This document shows positions 12,651-12,654 of a DNA stretch of 12,654 bases, in pieces. Within the stretch, counting starts at the first letter, position 1; the number at the start of each line of letters is the position of its first letter. Below the pieces are notes generated by a model. It saw only the letters and a list, made by a program, of their open reading frames with translations. It searched no databases and had not been told where the DNA came from. The position numbers and the translations under genes were made by a program. The stretch covers positions 1 through 12,654 of the forward strand of contig DATBIO010000124.1 of NCBI GenBank assembly GCA_036556965.1, read 5' to 3'. The stretch is from DATBIO01 sp036556965 (GTDB lineage: Bacteria > Acidobacteriota > Vicinamibacteria > Fen-336).

Positions 12651-12654
12651 GCGG

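Overview
The window is very GC-rich (roughly 63-80% in lines counted by hand), gene-dense and bacterial. Coding frames show strong G/C preference at third positions. GTG or TTG starts that overlap the previous stop are common. The gene set includes a Hanks-type Ser/Thr kinase with periplasmic PEGA and TonB-like domains, a monofunctional peptidoglycan transglycosylase, lipoproteins with lipoboxes, and TonB-type architecture. Together these point to a Gram-negative, high-GC lineage of the Myxococcota / former Deltaproteobacteria or Rokubacteria type. No rRNA or other marker gene is present, so the phylum is inferred, not shown. I see no tRNA, rRNA, CRISPR array, insertion sequence or phage gene.

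Layout. (a) 1-1466, minus strand: a secreted protein broken by two opposing frameshifts and cut by the window edge, preceded by a lipoprotein with a glycoside-hydrolase-like fold. (b) 1544-4677, plus strand, divergent from (a): a tight metabolic operon of low-specificity L-threonine aldolase, FAD-dependent glycerol-3-phosphate dehydrogenase and alpha-aspartyl dipeptidase E. (c) 4681-8183, minus strand, convergent with (b): a small secreted protein with its own strong ribosome-binding site, then a Ser/Thr kinase - TM - PEGA x2 - TonB_C fusion, then a multipass membrane acyltransferase-like protein. (d) 8237-12650, minus strand: a compact five-gene operon of extracellular solute-binding lipoprotein, peptidoglycan transglycosylase (MtgA), twin-CBS protein and two class I methyltransferases. 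Its junctions are 7-8 bp gaps or 4-bp overlaps.

How the genes may work together. Region (b) is amino-acid, glycerol-phosphate and peptide catabolism and looks like ordinary housekeeping. Regions (c) and (d) lean towards the cell envelope: wall glycan polymerisation, periplasmic solute or peptide capture, membrane acyl transfer, and a kinase whose periplasmic half carries a TonB-like C-terminal domain. That kinase fusion is the most unusual thing here. The frameshift pair at the left edge is the clearest anomaly at the DNA level. I do not see convincing evidence for a wholly new multi-gene system, and much of the window is ordinary chromosome.
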